Assembly: GCA_947258635.1 (NCBI GenBank)
Contig: CAMYJM010000104.1
Location: forward strand, 1-9,158
Reading direction: 5' to 3'
DNA from: an uncultured Acidimicrobiaceae bacterium
GTDB lineage: Bacteria; Actinomycetota; Acidimicrobiia; Spongiisociales; UBA5794
DNA: 9,158 nucleotides
Under the pieces are notes generated by a model. The model had not been told where the DNA came from. It did not search any database and saw nothing but the letters and a program-made list of their open reading frames with translations. Positions 7,649 to 9,158 of the stretch are shown one piece after another; position 1 is the first letter of the stretch; every line of letters starts with the position of its first letter. The translations under genes were made by a program, and so were the position numbers.

Positions 7649-9076
7649 ATGAACGAATTCGTCCAGCCGCTCGCCGCGGGTTCCATGATCCGGCGCGGGC
7701 CGTTTGCTCGCTTCTGGTGGGCGGCCGCCATCGGTAGCACGGGAGACTGGATCACGATCTTCGCCACCATCGGTGTTGCCGATGAGATCGGTGGCGGTGG
7801 TGGCATCCTCGTTGCCCTGCTGTCGCGGGTCCTCCCCGGACTGGCGTTCGGCCCATTCGTCGGCGCCATCACCGATCGTCTCGATCGGCGTCGGCTCATC
7901 GTCATCGCCGATCTGGGGCGGGCCGCCGTCGTCCCCTTCCTGATCTTCGCCTCGACGCTTCCGATGCTGGTGGTAATCACCGTGGCGCTCGAGGTTCTGA
8001 GCCTCCTCGGTCAGGCGCCGCGAGCAGCAGTAGTACCCAGCATGGTGCGTCCCGAGAACATAGTGACCGCCAACTCGCTGATGCTCGGTGCCGCCTACGG
8101 GACTATTCCGGCGGGGGCCGCCTTCAACTTCGTGCTGGCGCTCTTCCCGGCCCTCGTGATCGGCTCTGTCATCCCGCCGGCAACGCAGCCCTTCGCGCTG
8201 GCCTTCCTGGTCGACGCATTCACGTTCCTGGGTTCCGGTTTGATCATCGCCAGGCTCCCGGCCCTCAAGAGCGCTCTGGCGGTTGAGATCGAGGCGGAAG
8301 GTGGTCACCTCGCTGCCAAGGAGACGTTGCGGGCGATCATCGACGGCACCAAGTATCTGTGGCGAGACCGCTCGGTCCGCCGGGTGATCGTGGCCATGAC
8401 GACGGCGCTGTTCGGCGGCGGCACCGTCATAATCATCGGCAAGCCGTTCGTGGAGGATGTTCTCCAGGCCGACGAGACCGGCTTCTTTGCCATCGTCACC
8501 GCCCTCGGAATCGGTGCCGCGATCGGCATCGCCTCGGTATCGGCGTACTCGTCGCGGCTGGCGCGGCGCGACGTCACTTTCGCAACGTCGGTGATTGTCG
8601 CCGGGGGAAGCCTGAGCCTGGCGGCGATGGTGAATACCGTCGGTGGTGCCGTCTCGTGGATCTTCCTGATGGGCCTCGGTGCCGGGGCGGCGTACGTCAT
8701 GGGTTTGACCCACCTCCATGAGCACGTGGAGGACGAGATGCAGGGTCGGGTGTTCGCGACTCTCTTCGGGATGATGCGTATCGGGCTCTTCGTCTCGATG
8801 GGTATCGCCGTGCCTCTCACCGGGGTGCTCGACGTTTCGGGGATCGGCCGTCTAAATGATCCCAACCGGCTGGTGCTCTTCTTCGGCGGTGGGATCATGT
8901 TGCTCTCGGGTGCCGCCCTGCTCTGGTCGCTGCGGGCCCTCTTGGGGCGGCCGAAACTCGAGGCGGCGACTCATGAGATCATCGCGTATGTCGAGCAAGC
9001 CCGTCGCGCCGCTAGGAAACGAAAGCTCCCCGCCGACTCGGCTCCCGAGGAGGACTCGGACGAAGGTGAGAGCTGA
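7649..9076 (+). CDS. MFS_3-type major facilitator transporter
   Basis: A 475-residue integral membrane protein with about 10-12 hydrophobic helices. The N-terminal RGPFARFWWAAAIGSTGDW is typical of the MFS_3/EntS-like group. The loop 2-3 motif GAITDRLDRRR (residues 72-82) is the MFS motif A, and the second half contains EHVEDEMQGRVFATLFG, another group signature. The substrate is unknown, and relatives are annotated as exporters. A soluble charged tail (about 435-475, Lys/Arg then Asp/Glu-rich) ends the protein. ATG 7649 is taken as start. ATG 7685, 12 codons later and just before the conserved region, is a possible alternative. Neither has a good ribosome binding site. It lies between topA and tmk. 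The stop TGA is only 6 nt from tmk and in the same frame. Some actinobacteria, for example Streptomyces, have an MFS domain fused to Tmk (recalled knowledge). Confidence 0.9.
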   Translation: MNEFVQPLAAGSMIRRGPFARFWWAAAIGSTGDWITIFATIGVADEIGGGGGILVALLSRVLPGLAFGPFVGAITDRLDRRRLIVIADLGRAAVVPFLIFASTLPMLVVITVALEVLSLLGQAPRAAVVPSMVRPENIVTANSLMLGAAYGTIPAGAAFNFVLALFPALVIGSVIPPATQPFALAFLVDAFTFLGSGLIIARLPALKSALAVEIEAEGGHLAAKETLRAIIDGTKYLWRDRSVRRVIVAMTTALFGGGTVIIIGKPFVEDVLQADETGFFAIVTALGIGAAIGIASVSAYSSRLARRDVTFATSVIVAGGSLSLAAMVNTVGGAVSWIFLMGLGAGAAYVMGLTHLHEHVEDEMQGRVFATLFGMMRIGLFVSMGIAVPLTGVLDVSGIGRLNDPNRLVLFFGGGIMLLSGAALLWSLRALLGRPKLEAATHEIIAYVEQARRAARKRKLPADSAPEEDSDEGES

Positions 9077-9082
9077 GCGAAG

Positions 9083-9158
9083 ATGAGACGCGGCATGTAC
9101 GTGGCGCTCGAAGGCATCGAGGGGGCCGGCAAGTCGACCGTGGCAGGCGCAATCGTTG
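9083..9158 (+). CDS. tmk: Thymidylate kinase, N-terminus only (cut by window edge)
   Basis: The first 25 codons read MRRGMYVALEGIEGAGKSTV and onward, with the P-loop GIEGAGKST and the preceding hydrophobic strand YVALEG characteristic of dTMP kinase (dTMP + ATP to dTDP + ADP). The rest lies beyond the window, so the DR(Y/F/H) and LID motifs cannot be checked. ATG 9083 follows the transporter stop by 6 nt. ATG 9095 is an alternative start nearer the conserved strand. It is probably co-transcribed with the transporter, and in actinobacteria tmk is commonly near topA and holB. Confidence 0.85.
   Translation, partial: MRRGMYVALEGIEGAGKSTVAGAIV

Overview
The window reads as a typical chromosomal segment of a high-GC actinobacterium. 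The protein families support this: a PimB-like GT4 glycosyltransferase, a TopA whose C-terminus is built of repeated GR(Y/W)GxY modules instead of zinc ribbons, and the gene order topA - MFS - tmk. An uncultured Acidimicrobiia-like lineage is my best guess, but it is an inference without any database comparison. There is no phage, IS element, CRISPR array, tRNA or rRNA.

Layout: (1) 1-133, left-edge leader with no complete gene. (2) 134-2139 (+), a membrane-bound ion-pumping pyrophosphatase (hppA family). It is broken at about 1703-1705, where the reading frame jumps by one and roughly 35-40 residues expected by the family (about one transmembrane helix) are absent. (3) 2147-2183, a short array of 7-bp repeats lying between convergent stop codons. 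(4) 2186-2401 (-), an unrecognised 71-aa single-span membrane protein. (5) 2458-3678 (+), a protein made of two complete histidine-phosphatase domains, followed after 1 nt by (6) 3680-4747 (+), a PimB-like glycosyltransferase starting with TTG. (7) 4748-4910, an intergenic region with a GC hairpin and a promoter with a perfect TTGACA -35. (8) 4911-7493 (+), topA. (9) 7530-7613, a second array of twelve 7-bp repeats in perfect register, ending in an 18-bp perfect palindrome. (10) 7649-9076 (+), an MFS_3-type transporter. (11) 9083 to the window edge (+), the N-terminus of thymidylate kinase (tmk), 6 nt after the transporter and in the same reading frame.

The genes are mostly housekeeping: topA relaxes negative supercoils, tmk makes dTDP for DNA synthesis, and the pyrophosphatase would conserve energy from the PPi released by biosynthesis. 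The phosphatase and glycosyltransferase appear to be translationally coupled and probably share a glycolipid or glycoside pathway. I do not see a new multi-gene defence or mobile system here. The observations most worth following up are the two related heptad arrays in separate intergenic spaces, the internal deletion in hppA, and the single UGA separating MFS from Tmk, which may reflect fission of (or be the ancestor of) MFS-Tmk fusion proteins.
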